Assembly (NCBI GenBank): GCA_026214975.1
Contig: CM047815.1
Coordinates: forward strand, 84,340,800 to 84,404,799
Direction of reading: 5' to 3'
Source: Gentiana macrophylla
Taxonomy: Eukaryota; Streptophyta; Magnoliopsida; Gentianales; Gentianaceae
DNA: 64,000 bases
Shown: positions 1 through 12,039 of the stretch, in pieces
How positions within the stretch are numbered: the first letter of the stretch is position 1
Layout of the letters: each line of letters starts with the position of its first letter
Made by a program: the position numbers and the translations under genes
Notes under the pieces: model-generated
Seen by the model: only the letters and a program-made list of their open reading frames with translations
The model's database searches: none
Told to the model about the DNA's origin: nothing

Positions 1-417
1 TGATCAAGAATGTAAAGACGTAGGTACGTACGACTTGCCTCTTTCTCTTTTTGATTTTCTTTTCTATCTTTTCGATTAACCAATGTCCTATCCTAATATA
101 TTATAAGCCATTCTATCTGACTAAGTTAAATGATTCCAGAAATTCGTAATAATCGAAATAGAAAGTATGTCTAATATTTTATTTATATTTATGAATTATT
201 GCATGCATGTTTCCATCTGATTAATATTTGATACTTATTTAAGTTATATAAACTTTCTCTCTTATTAAATTTCTATAAAAGTTATAACTTATATGTTTGT
301 AATATTGGCAATATATATTACTATGGAAATTTTAATCTGATCAATTATATTATCTGTTATTTATATATTACCGCTTATTTTTGCTCGAGGACGATCAAAA
401 GCTAAGTGGGGAGTAGT

Positions 418-2252
418 TGATGTATGACTTTTGTACGATTAAATTTATGTGATTTTATTATGTTTTATGGACGAATTCTATGTAAAATATCTGAAATTAT
501 GATATAATTGGTATAAAATATTAATTTTTATAGTTTAGTATAGTTAGTAGTAAAAGTTAGTATTTATAGTAAAAGTTGTAGTTTTTGTACCGGTTTTAGT
601 GACCGGAGTGTTGTGTCTATTTTACACGGGTATTTTGTGTTTATTTCATTGCAGAATCTTAAGATGAATTGAAATCCCGAATAGAGACACTTTTTGAAGT
701 CAATTCAAGTCATTGGAAGGAAGTTATAAAGCGTCACTGATGTAAAAGGTAAAAGGATAATCGTTATGAATCCCGAAAACGACATGTATTGAGAATGGCT
801 CGTTAAAAAGACATTTTCTGGGAAAATGTTCTTCATGAAAGTTGAAGATCTTCATATAAGCTTTCTAATGCACTTTGAAATATGAAGATAAGAGGTCTAC
901 AACTCAAATAATGGTCAAGTGGCTAATTGATTTGTACTATTGAAAAATATCGAAAAGGACACGTAATACAAATGGCTCATTAAGAATACGTTTTCTGAAG
1001 AAGTGGCCTTGACGAAAGTTGTAGAGAATTAAAAGATCTTTTCAACGAATATTTGATCATGTCATTCTGATATCGAGAACTCAAGTTATGATTTTTAGAA
1101 GTTAATTATGTAATAATATGTAATTATAATAATATGTAATGATTAGGGATCACATGGCTCAACTAACTGTAATCATTGTCATGATTACACCGGACCGATC
1201 CGCCTGTATTCAGGACCGGTCCGGGAAGGGAGTTTGCCTATATATATGGGAGCCTCAGCATTTGCATGGGGTGTACCAATATATATACACCATATCATAT
1301 ATATATTTTCTATCTCTTTTCTTTAGTTTGTAAATAGGCCTTATGCCATGAATAAAGTAGTAGTATCGTAATAATGTTCAGGAAATTCTCGAAGATTCGA
1401 GTGTTCTTTGAAAGTCGTTGTAATAACCGGGAAAAGACGATTTCTGAGTCAACAGTTGTAATCGGGTAATTTCTATAATATCTATGTTTATGTTTGTTAT
1501 TTTCTTCTTTTTATTTTTTATAATGTTATTAGGCTAGATCTAATAACTAGCCAAAGTTATGTAATCGTATTATTTCGATCTTTTCGTTAAAAGAATGATG
1601 TTAAAATGAAATTGATTAAAATTGAGTTAAAATGAATCTTTTTCTATTTCGCTACGTATTGATAACATATTCGGATTGAAGTAATCAACCATGATGAATA
1701 CCACATATAACCTGGCGATGAACTGACCAGAGAAGTCAGGATATGAGAAAAAATAGAAAAACCGGAGGGTAAAAATGGCCATCTGATTAACGGAATCCTA
1801 TTTCCTACCCGGGGGCAGATTTGTCCTAGAAAAACAAATCTTATTAACTTTGTACTCGAGATCTTAATAATGTTAAAATCGCAGTTTAATTGAAACTACA
1901 CCGTTTGTATTAAATCGATCCGCTTGACAACCGGAGCCTCTTGAATAACATCGGCCGTTTGACGAACGGAATCACCTCTTTTATCCGGGGTAGATTTGTG
2001 CTCGGTACCTGTTTTGACTAACTAAGCTTAGCATGGGGCAGTTGTGGACATTGGACTGATGACTTTTGACATATGACAATTTCATACGCTCGTGTGAGGA
2101 GGAATTGTTGACTTTAGGAGTACACCGTTTCATTTACTCAATTGGACCTAAAAAAGGAAGATCGAACACATTCTCTTAATTGAAAAGATCGTATAAATCG
2201 ATTATATATACTTTGGCTAGTCTAGTTTATAAACTATATATTGGTATCTATA

Positions 2253-2284
<32 letters not shown>

Positions 2285-2570
2285 TTACTATTTATGTACA
2301 TCTATATATATTTATATATCTATATATATTATATTAGAATAACTTTTAAATTACGCATTTATTTTATGTTGGTTAGAATAATAGTAATCATGTTTATAAA
2401 ATTGCGGTTTAGATCGAGTTAATAATAGCAGCTCTTTGGTGTTTAACCACACTTAAAAGAATTACCATTTTTTTCCCTGAGGATTCGACACTTGACTCAC
2501 CAGACTAGAACTACGATTTGACCCGGTACACTGCCGGTAAGGATTGATAGCCTAGAAACAGTCCGCGTCA
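418..2570 (+). repeat. 3' LTR of left-edge gypsy element
   Basis: LTR of about 2.15 kb. It holds two diverged copies of a block (about 785-930 and 985-1110) built around TTTTCTG...GAAAGTTG, a TATA box at 1239-1247, and an AT-rich stretch with (TA)n runs at 2255-2340. Start codons within it lead only to AT-rich, non-conserved reading frames. Confidence 0.65.
1192..1247 (+). promoter_or_regulatory. LTR promoter: paired palindromes and TATA box
   Basis: GGACCGATCC (1192-1201) and the perfect palindrome GGACCGGTCC (1213-1222) lie 21 bp apart. A TATATATAT box follows at 1239-1247, 17 bp downstream. The position fits the U3 promoter of the left-edge LTR. The TATA assignment is by sequence only. 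Confidence 0.5.
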
Positions 2571-3744
2571 GACGCCCCTTTGACCAACAAATTGGCTTCC
2601 GGAATATTCTTTAATTAATATAATAATATTAATATCTTGTATTTTATTTATTCGTAATAAATAAATACCATCATTTTAATGTACCACTATAACCTTTATA
2701 GTCTCGAGATAAACTTTCCTTATTTGGTTATCATCTATAACCACATTTTAATCCGACTTGATGTTCATACGTGTGTGACCCGATAGGCTTCCGAATATGT
2801 TGGCCGTAGACACAAAGTACAAATTACGAAAATGCCCTTCATGCCTAACGATCACAGGATAGCGTCTAGCAACACACCGTGACCCCCAATCATCGGAAGA
2901 GTCAAATGCAATGACTACTATCTTTCATGTGAAACAGCTTGACCGTGTAAGTTACAATCCTATCATTTGTAATAATATCCATACGGTCGTTAGTCGAGTG
3001 TCAAAACATCAACGACCGTATCTTATAATCTGGATATCATGCTCTCTCTCGAAGTAACTCGTTTACTTCCACTTTGCAAAGATTCATGAGAGTAAGGCAT
3101 TCTTTATAAGAAGGCCATTTTGGATATTCGATCCCAATCATAGGATACGCGATTCCCGGACGACCAATCATGTATACTCCGCATGCTTCAGTATCATACC
3201 CAATCACTACCGCATGATCGCCCCATGGCTAGGGGAAACCTCAATAGTGTCAAAGCATGACAATCCACACCGTGATGCCACGAAGACTCCGGTCCAAAGG
3301 ATAATTACACAACCGTCACATAGTTTGACACTTATCCGTGTAAGTGGGTCAGTCTAACGTACGTATTCTCTAATACGCGTCCACGTACAGTCCAAGTGTT
3401 TCTACACTTCGATAGACGAGATCTACCCCCGCCTTAAAGACAGAAGACATCTAATACGTGCTAGTATGTTTATACTATCAATGCCCTGTTTAATAGTACA
3501 TCAGCCTAGAGACATTTAAGTATCAAACTTATCAAAGTGATTAGAGATCTCATCAACCATAATCTCCTATCATGGTTTCTCTATCACAGTTTAATACTAA
3601 GGGCGTTATCATATAACAATTCATATTTGGTTCGTTAAACGAGCATATATATGACAACATAAAAGCCATTTTGTATATGTATAAACATAAAGAAATAGTA
3701 GAAATGATCCGACCCGGTCGGATCCGGTCCAAACCGGTTGGGTT
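2571..3744. other. Unassigned intergenic or old repeat sequence
   Basis: About 1.17 kb between the left-edge LTR and the minisatellite. No reading frame resembles a known protein. The even base composition and lack of simple repeats suggest an old retrotransposon LTR, but I found no TG/CA ends, PBS or polypurine tract. A cluster of CCGG palindromes (GACCCGGTC, CCAAACCGG) lies at 3710-3740, just before the minisatellite. Confidence 0.4.
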
Positions 3745-5030
3745 TCAACAGATCTAACATCTTATTATGTGTAGTCGCCTTGATCGGACCTTGATCTAAC
3801 ATCTTATTATGTGTAATCGCCTTGATCGGACCTCGATCTAACATCTTATTATGTGTAATAAACCCTGATCACAGTAATCGCCTTGATCGGACCTCGATCT
3901 AACATCTTATTATATGTAATCAACCCTGATCACAGTAATCGCCTTGATTGGACCTCGATCTAACATCTTATTATGTGTAATCGCCTTGATCGGACCTCGA
4001 TCTAACATCTTATTATATGTAATCAACCATGATCACAGTAATCGCCTTGATCGGACCTCGATCTAACATCTTATTATGTGTAATCAACCCTGATCACAGT
4101 AATCGCCTTGATCGGACCTCGATCTAACATCTTATTATATGTAATCGCCTTGATCGGACCTCGATCTAACATCTTATTATGTGTAATCAACCCTGATCAC
4201 AGTAATCGCCTTGATCGGACCTCGATCTAACATCTTATTATGTGTAATCAACCCTGATCACAGTAATCGCCTTGATCGGACCTCGATCTAACATCTTATT
4301 ATGTGTAATCGCCTTGACCGGACCTCGATCTAACATCTTATTATGTGTAATCAACCATGATCACAGTAATCGCCTTGATCGGACCTCGATCTAACATCTT
4401 ATTATGTGTAATCAACCCTGATCACAGTAATCTCCTTAATCGGACCTCGATCTAACATCTTATTATGTGTAATCGCCTTGTTCGGACCTCGATCTAACAT
4501 CTTATTATGTGTAATTGCCTTGATCGGACCTCGACCTAACATCTTATTATGTGTAATCAACCCTGATCACAGTAATCGCCTTGATCGGACCTCGATCTAA
4601 CATCTTATTATGTGTAATCAACCTGATCACAGTAATCGCCTTCATCGGACCTCGATCTAACATCTTATTATGTGTAATCGCCTTGATCGGACCTTGATCT
4701 AACATCTTATTATGTGTAATCGCCTTGATCGGACCTCGATCTAACATCTTATTATGTGTAATCAACCCTGATCACAGTAATCGCCTCGACCGGACCTCGA
4801 TCTAAAATCTTATTATGTGTAATCAACCCTGATCACAGTAATCGCCTTGATCGGACCTCGATCTAACATCTTATTATGTGTAATCGTCTTGATCGGACCT
4901 CGATCTAACATCTTATTATGTGTAATCAACCCTGATCACAGTAATCGCCTTGATCGGACCTCGATCTAACATCTTATTATGTGTAATCAACTCTGATCAC
5001 AGTAATTGCCTTGATCACACTTAATAAAAT
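3745..5030 (+). repeat. Composite minisatellite (42-bp and 61-bp units, 164-bp higher-order repeat)
   Basis: Twenty-four copies of a 42-bp unit A that contains TCGGACCTCGATCTAACATC. Many copies are followed by a 19-bp unit B (AATCAACCCTGATCACAGT), which gives 61-bp AB units. Distances between successive A copies follow the order 61, 61, 42 at least four times in a row (about 3841-4496), so there is a 164-bp higher-order unit. Reading frames across the array only translate the repeat. The array ends about 200 bp upstream of a TATA promoter. Confidence 0.95.
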
Positions 5031-5092
5031 GATAAATCGAGGTTCGATTGAGGCTATTACTGTGATCTTGATTGATTAAGGCAATTACACTT
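5016..5092. repeat. Inverted partial copy of the minisatellite unit
   Basis: The last array copy (AATTGCCTTGATCACA) is followed within about 70 bp by its inverted counterpart (TGTGATC...AAGGCAATT), which could form a hairpin at the edge of the array. Confidence 0.6.
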
Positions 5093-5234
5093 CATCTCCC
5101 ACGTTAAATCGGTGCTCGATTACGAAGATTACGGTAATCCGAGTCGATCACACGTGATATCATTCATTCATTTCGAGAGGTTTTGATAAGACTGAACTCG
5201 ATTCGTCTGATAATTGAGCTCGTTCTTAGCACCC

Positions 5235-5616
5235 TATATAAAGCATCACACACCCAAACAAAAACCCTAATTTTGTCGTTCTCCTTCGGTTCCAAAATCA
5301 GCCGCTCCTGCCCTCCCAAACCAGCGCCTAAATCAGCCTCTCCTCCCCTCCCAACACCAGCGCCTCCTAAGTGATTCTATAGCTCTTAACTGTATGTCTG
5401 AAATTTCTATGTTTTTAACAGTGATTTTGCTCTTGCTGTTTTTCTCTTCATAGTTTCTTGATTGAAACGATTTTTCTGGGTTAGCCCGGCCTGTATTTTC
5501 CCACTAAAAAAAGAGAGGAGCAATTTGTTTCCCTGAATTGAGCTGCTTCATTTTTGAATTTTGTGGTTGTACCGATCTATGCTAATGAGTGTAATCTAGG
5601 GAAAGTAACTTCGAAT
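5235..5616 (+). promoter_or_regulatory. TATA box and 5' leader of the plus-strand gene interrupted by the Sirevirus
   Basis: TATATAAAG at 5235-5243 is followed about 25 bp later by a leader rich in CCCTAA and pyrimidines (5265-5370), as in plant 5' untranslated exons. A possible intron donor (GTATGTCTG) lies at about 5391. The Sirevirus target duplication CGAAT is at 5612-5616, so the retrotransposon sits in the leader or first intron. The same gene resumes at 19323. The transcription start is inferred. Confidence 0.5.
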
Positions 5617-7343
5617 TGTTGGTCCCTTGGAAAGGCTTTGGTTAAGTTTAGAGGAGGGGGGTGAATAAACTTAACACTTAAAACTTTTGGAGTTAACAAA
5701 TTCAAGAACTCAAAGACTTTCGATACTTGAAGAGTCTGCGATACCTCGATAGCTCTCTTTGATAAATAGTAGTCTCATGTGACAGTTAAGTTTCTTTGAG
5801 TTTGTGCAAATGGATTTATATCAAAATAAGCCTTATTACTTGTTGTTTAAATATGATACTAAGTATTAGATACTTAGTAGTGTATGTGTGTGTGCTTTCA
5901 GTTGCTAGTTTAGTAAAGTGATGTGTATAATCAACTGAATGCAAAATGTAAATGCAGTAATTAAATGCTCAGTCTTTAGAGTGGTTCCAGGTGGTGTAAA
6001 CTTGTACGTCCACTCTTCTCCTGTGATGTTGGAGGTAATCCACTAGAAATCTTTGAGGTAACTATTACAAAGAGTCCTTAGTTTGTTTGTCCTTCACCAA
6101 TAACTATGGTTTCACAAACTGAAAGCTAGGAGAATGTAGGATTGTTTGCTCCTTAGTTTTCCTTTGGTCCTTGAAGGGTAGGATTGCCTCTTCACCAGCT
6201 CCACCACAATCAACAGTCTTTCACACACAAAATGTGCTTCACTGTCTACAGCAGGGTCTTTATCAAATAAAGAGTGAATCAAATAAATGATTCAAATGCA
6301 GCAGCTTGATTAGGATGAGATAATCAGCAGCTTGCAATCTTCAAGTAGTATGCTAGATGTAGCTTGATAGTTGAATACACTTGAAGAATCTCTGAGTTAG
6401 TAACTTTAAGTTCAATAGCTTCAGCAGGGTGTTTTATCAGCTCATAATATATTTCTTATATTATGCTCTTATATCTTATCAATCATCATCTTGTTTCTGA
6501 GTTGAAGGTCTTCTATTTATAGGTAGGAAAGCATGTGACTGTATTTGAAATTCAGATAATACCGTTTAAGGTTTTTGTCCCATCTGAAATGCTTTCTGTC
6601 ACCTTTCATAGGATCGACATCGTCGGATGTCCTTTTGATGAGGCGATTTGTCCACCCATTGACTTATCACCATTTGATAGCAATCTGACTTATCGCAACG
6701 TCCTTTTAATCTCAGCCCTTGATTTGTTTGATAAGTTAGAGGTTGTTAGATATCATTATCCATTTAGTTAACCAATGACATCTTGATTTAACCGAGGTAT
6801 ATCTTCAAAGAGTTCATCGATCTCATCTGAAGTACCTATCGATCTCTTGAACCTTACTTTCTTTGTGTAAAACATATAATGCAGCAGACTTCTTTCATCT
6901 AACTTTTATATGTGAAGTTAGATTACACCCTTTAGCAAATAACTAAGTTCCAAACATCATCCAACTTATGGAACTTAGACCTTCTTCACAAGGTATATGT
7001 AATCCAGTTTAAGCCATCACAGATTTAATTAAACTTGATTCCATATCCTTGACTTTAATTACTAAGTTTGATCCCTTAGCCTTCTGTAACTGAGTTTGAG
7101 CCCTCAGCCTTCAGTCTTCAGCAGGTTCCAACTAGTCTACTGACCTATCTACCCTACTGACCTTGACTAGTCTGCTGATAATAATCAGCCGACCATTACA
7201 GTGCTTGTTTGATCAAACCTAATTATGAATCAAACTCTAATAAACCTATACATGTAATCTAGACATCTTTTTGCCTTTGCACTTTAACAGCTAGTATGGC
7301 ACTCATCACCAAAACATAAGTTAAGTGAGAAATAAGTCCAACA
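5617..7343 (-). repeat. Sirevirus 3' LTR
   Basis: 1727 bp, flanked on the left by CGAAT. Most of it matches the other LTR closely, but it differs in blocks near 5720-5790, 6611-6650, 6801-6860 and 7087-7130. Confidence 0.95.
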
Positions 7344-7360
7344 ATTTCCCCCTTTTTGGT
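7344..7360 (-). other. Sirevirus polypurine tract
   Basis: On the minus strand this reads ACCAAAAAGGGGGAAAT directly before the TGTTGG of the 3' LTR. That is the characteristic Sirevirus plus-strand primer. Confidence 0.85.
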
Positions 7361-7643
7361 AATGATGCCACTACCCTCACCTATCAGCAAAGCAAAAAGA
7401 TAAAGACAAAAACAGAACAAATATAGTCATCTTTCATTATAATCCATTGTTCAAAATTGTTACAGTCTAGAATCAGCAAAAACATAATGCTATGAAAGTG
7501 TGCTGATCTACTTTCTTCTTTCTCTTTCTTTTCTGGCATTCTCAGCTTGCTCTTGATAGGCCCTTATATGTTCAATTATATCCCTCATCCATTCGTTTTC
7601 AATCAATGTAGTCGATGTAGGGATTAACTTCTTTCCACCAGTT

Positions 7644-10600
7644 CTATGCCTCAGGTAGAAGAAGGTTTATCTGATTCACTCTGAAGCCCATCTTCATATA
7701 TAATTCTTTGAATTCTTCAAGTGAATCCTTAGCTTTTGTGATAGGCAAGATCCTATCACCTCTTCCACTTCTTCCACCTCTGCCTCCCCTGCCTCCTCTA
7801 TAAGATGCCCTTAAGGCTTTAACTCTAGCTTCCCAAAACTTTAGTCCCAAGAAAGAATTGAGTCCTTCATGAAACCCTTTATCATGATAAGGTTTCCTCT
7901 TGTTGTAGTATTCTTTCTTGTACTGTATTAGGAGATCATCTGTCAGCTGCACTCTGCCAGGTGCAGGTTGATAGTAAGAGTTGGTGTCATCAATCCATCT
8001 CTTTTGTGCAAAAAGTCTTGCAGCCTCTTTTGCAGCAGCTGACTGGCCCTCTTCCCCCTTAGTGACATCATTAACAAAACGGGACATCAGACCATGTACA
8101 CTCTCATGTGAAATTACCAGATTATTCAGTTGACCTTCCATAATCTCAGCTCTTGTGTCAACTGAAGCAATCCTGGATTGCAATGTCTGTTCCAGCAGAT
8201 TGATCCTCTCAGTCACCTTAGGATCCAATCCAACAGAATGTGATGATTCAGCAGGCTTGACATGTTTGGATGACTCAGCAATGTCATCAAGTTTCTGATG
8301 AATAGATGTAAACTGATCTGTAAAAAATGAGTTCCTCTGTAGGTTTGCTTGCTTGATCAGCCTTACATCTTTTTGAAGTTCATTGATGACATGCTGATTG
8401 GAATTGAAGTTTGAGGACATTGTCTCAGTGGATAATCTGTTGTTGTTCACTTGTCTCATCACTTCCTCAAACCTCTGTTCTTGACGGCCAAGTTGAGTTC
8501 TTAGCTGGGTGATTTCAGTTCTAACAGCCCTTAACTCATTCAAGACCTGTGGTGGTGTAGCACCATCCATTGCTCCAGCTCCTTGTCCAGCAGACTCTTC
8601 AGTAGGCTCCTCCACATTGTAATCTGTCCTCAGTCTGCTGACAAACAGAGCTCTGCTCATGTCTCTTCCTTCATAGATAGGAACTTCCTCATCTATGACC
8701 TCAAGAATAAGTACAATTTCTGGTTGAGGTGCCCCATCAGAAGAGTCTTCTTCAGCATCTAGAAACTCTTCATCACTAAAGTCATAGTCCAGCAGTTGAT
8801 CATCCTCATTAACAACAGACTGCTGACCATCTTTCCCTTTAGTGGTCTTGTCTCCAGCAGGCTCCACTCCAACAGCCTCTTTCACGACTAGGGTTTTCTC
8901 CAAACCCAACAATGGTTCCAACCTTTGTCCAGGTGCTGTTTGTAACTCAGCAGCCTGTACCTCCAGTTCCAACCTTTGTCCAGGTGTTGTTTGTGTCCCA
9001 GCAACCTGAACCACCTCTTCAAGTATAGGATCAACAGATTGAGTCTCAGCAGCCTGGTCCAATACTTCCACTGGTTGAGGGTTGAAAACTGCCTCATTAT
9101 CCACTTGAAAGTCATCTGCATGACCAATATGAGTAAGGATAATGGCAGTTTTGGATAGAGTGCCCTCAAAGTCAAATCCATCTTGATATTCAATGGAGTC
9201 ATCTGACAAGCACTTGGTTCACTATAAGCAGTGATTACTTCAATATCATCAACCTCAGCAGGCTTGTCTTGTGGTTGATCAGTAGGTCCTTCTTCTTGTA
9301 AATCTCCACCCTCAGTGGACTGATCAGCCTCAGCAGTCTGTTCCACCCTTGGTTCATTTACCATGGCACTGCCACTGGTTTCTCCTGGACCAGAAGGTGG
9401 AGGACCATCAGAATCAGATGAGGAGTCATCATCTTCATCCTCCCATGGATTCCTGAACTTGATACCTGTTTCCTTCTTCTGTTGATCAATCAGATCCAAC
9501 AGCCTGGATTGTAATGCAGATGTATCAATCAGGTCCAACAGACTCTCTACCCCCAGTTTCTCAAAAACCCACTCTTCAAAATCAGTGGTTCAGCAGCAGG
9601 TTTTTGTTTCTTGTAGAAACCAAACTTCCATTGGAAATAATCAGCAACCAATAGAAGTTGAGGATCAACATACCCTGGCTTCTTCTTCTTTTCATGTCTC
9701 TCATAGGGTATGAATAATCCTTAGGGAGCTTTTCCAGTACCCTGCTGTCCTTCAAATTTCTGAACCAGCAGGGTCAGAGTCTTTTCAGCAGATGCTTCAA
9801 GGCTAGTAGGTTCCTCAAGTTGTACATTTGTACCTACTACCTCCATCTGTTCCACACTTTGTTCCCCCTGACCTACATGCTCATCAGCAGGGTCAGCAGC
9901 AGACTGCTCTTCCCCCTGAGGTCTTGCACTATCAGCAGGGTCTTCCACTATCACTTCATCCACCACAAGAGTTGGGGGTTCGGTGGAGTTCTTTGTCGTT
10001 CTTCGATGGATGCTACAAAGAGAGCTCGATCTCGATGAAGATCTTTGTACATCATCAGCAGATTGCTCAACAACAACATGCTCAGCATCAGTAGACTTAG
10101 CAGCCTCTTCAGGTGAAGAATCAGTGATTTCCACAGGCCTGATAATGGTTAAAGGCTCAGCCTCAACAGCCTCTTCTTCTTCCTCTATTGATGCTTCCTC
10201 TCTGTGAGCCTCTAGATTTTTCATCTCTTTCCCCTTTCCATAGTTCTTTTTGTGTAGGACCTCTTTTATCCTCTTGGAAAGTGGCTCATCATCACCAACC
10301 TCTATGACAGTAGCTTTCCTCTTTCTACTGTCATCTTTCTGTTGTTGTCTTAGAATATCAACAACAGTCTTTCTTGCAGCAACAGCAGGGTCAGTAGTAT
10401 CTTTATCAGCTGGACCCACAGCAGACTCATCAGTCTGTGCTATTTGCTACTTTCCTTTTCTAGGCTTTAAAGCTCTGTGATCTTCTTTGTGTCAGCAGCT
10501 TTTCTCTTCACTGGTGCCTTCTTTGGTGCAGCAGGTTTGATAGATATCTTCTTAGGTTGTTGGACCTGCTCACCACCTGCATCACCATCATGATCATCAT

Positions 10601-11365
10601 TATCATCACCAGCAGCCTCTACAACATCTTCATCATCATCAAGTCCAGGAATAGCATAGTGTATTTTCTTTTTGTATCTGGACTGATTGATAGCTCTGAA
10701 TCAACAACAGGAAACTCTAGATGATTCAGCAGGGTCTGAACCAATAGACCTAAGGGTAAGGCCTTGGACTTCCTCTTTCCATCTTTCTCTTCCTTGAATA
10801 CTTTCTTCATGTAGTGAATGAAGTATCCAGCCCAATCCAATCTCATACTCCTACAGATGATCATCATCAACTCTATCTTGGGTCCAGATAGAGTATCCAT
10901 ACTTCCTACCAATCCAAGTATGTTTTTGGCAATGAGTTTGCTCAGTAGACTATACTCATTCAAAATATTTCTGCAGTTTATCCCTGGAATGGATTTGATG
11001 TCTTCCTTGTTCTTGATTTCATCCACAAAGGCCATCTTGGATAGACCCATAGCATCAGGATTAACTGGGCCACCCACTACCTCCTCAAATCCAAAAACTT
11101 CCCTCAGTAGACTGGGGGAAACTTCAATCTCGACACCATTCACAGTCGTTGTGAATGAGTCACTGTCTTCAACTACAACCATGTTCTTCCAGAAATCAAT
11201 AACCTTTGCATAAATTGTTTCTAGACGGATATTCAATACATTCTCCAAACCAGCAATCCTCCTTATTCTTCGACCGATATTAATGGCCAAATCAGATTTG
11301 TTGGCATCAACAACATATCCCCTAACACTCTGACTAGATTCAATCTGCACATCAATCTTTTCCGC
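7644..11365 (-). pseudogene. Sirevirus env-like (additional) ORF, broken by frameshifts
   Basis: This lies downstream of RNase H, where Sireviruses carry an env-like or additional gene of unknown function. At least four open segments in different frames make up one former gene: about 11365-10619, 10419-9721, 9538-9205 and 9209-7644. The N-terminal segment has a folded-looking region of about 245 residues. Next come long acidic, Ser/Glu-rich stretches with an Arg/Lys patch (SRKRKATVIE). The last segment has a short duplicated peptide (TPGQRLE/APGQRLE), a coiled-coil-like stretch and an Arg-Gly run (GGRGGRGGRSGRGDR), and ends NQINLLLPEA. I see no clear transmembrane segment, so a role as an envelope protein is not supported here. 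The frameshift near 9205 is clear because both frames are open around it. Confidence 0.75.
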
Positions 11366-12039
11366 CATTTGTTTTTGAAAAGAAGTGAAGAAGATGAAGA
11401 TTGAGAAATTGGTCTGAAAAATTACAGAGTGTAAAAGCACAGAGTATCACAAGAGTTTGTAACTGGTTTGGTTGTGTAAATGGTCTGTATATAAAGCGTG
11501 TTGCAGTAACAGTTGTCAGAGCACGTTTATTGAGGTAACCATGATTAAATCGAGTGAAAATTACGTGGCCACGTCCTCCATTAATTACCCAGGGCGTTTT
11601 GAAATGGTAAGAATGGATAATCATGATTAAAAACGGATGAAATAAATATCCCGCCACTTGCTGTTGACTTAAAATAATGTTGACTGTATAATGTATCATT
11701 CATTGAGGTTATGATCCAAAGCAGGTCTTATTCGGCGAGGTTGGTTCAATAGATCTCTTGAAGTGGTTCAAAGCAGTCTTGATGAAAAACTCTCACGATC
11801 TTTAATTTCTCCTTGTTTTGTTCATTTGATAATACAAGATGAAGTTTAATACGAATGACTGATCTGTCAAGTGAGCTCACCCAACATGACAAAGACCAAT
11901 CCCCTTGGCAACCTCATTTGCTCAATTGTCCAAAAATAATTACATGAAATTGTTGATACCAATGACTAATCTGCTAAGTGAGCTCACCCAACATAGCAAA
12001 GACTAATCCCCTTGGTGAATTCCAGTACATTGTTGATCA
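11366..12039. other. Sirevirus spacer between the env-like gene and pol
   Basis: Non-coding, AT-rich stretch inside the element. It holds two diverged copies of a roughly 115-bp segment (ATGACTGATCTGTCAAG near 11854 and ATGACTAATCTGCTAAG near 11964, each followed by TGAGCTCACCCAACAT). It may contain a splice acceptor or promoter for the env-like gene; none is certain. Confidence 0.5.

Larger units (their letters stand above)
1..2570 (+). mobile_element. 3' end of a Ty3/gypsy (Tat/Athila-type) retrotransposon, truncated by window edge
   Basis: The element reads on the plus strand and enters from beyond the left edge. At 383-417 the sequence carries the conserved box seen before the 3' LTR of Tat and Athila elements: a GCTCGAGGACGA stretch followed by AAAAGCTAAGTGGGGAG, a polypurine tract. 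The LTR then starts with TGATGTATG at 418. Its end is placed near 2560-2570 (CCGCGTCA), after the CCCTGAGGATTCGAC block typical of the end of these LTRs. No coding sequence is seen in bases 1-417. The 5' LTR is outside the window, so the target duplication cannot be tested and the right boundary is approximate. Confidence 0.7.

Noticed and set aside
3635..4765. Minus-strand reading frames with repeated THNKMLD.GPIKAI peptides
   Set aside because: They are translations of the 42/61-bp minisatellite units; no independent coding evidence.
9720..10480. Several plus-strand frames opposite the Sirevirus env-like region
   Set aside because: Complementary shadows of a biased, Ser/Glu-rich minus-strand gene.
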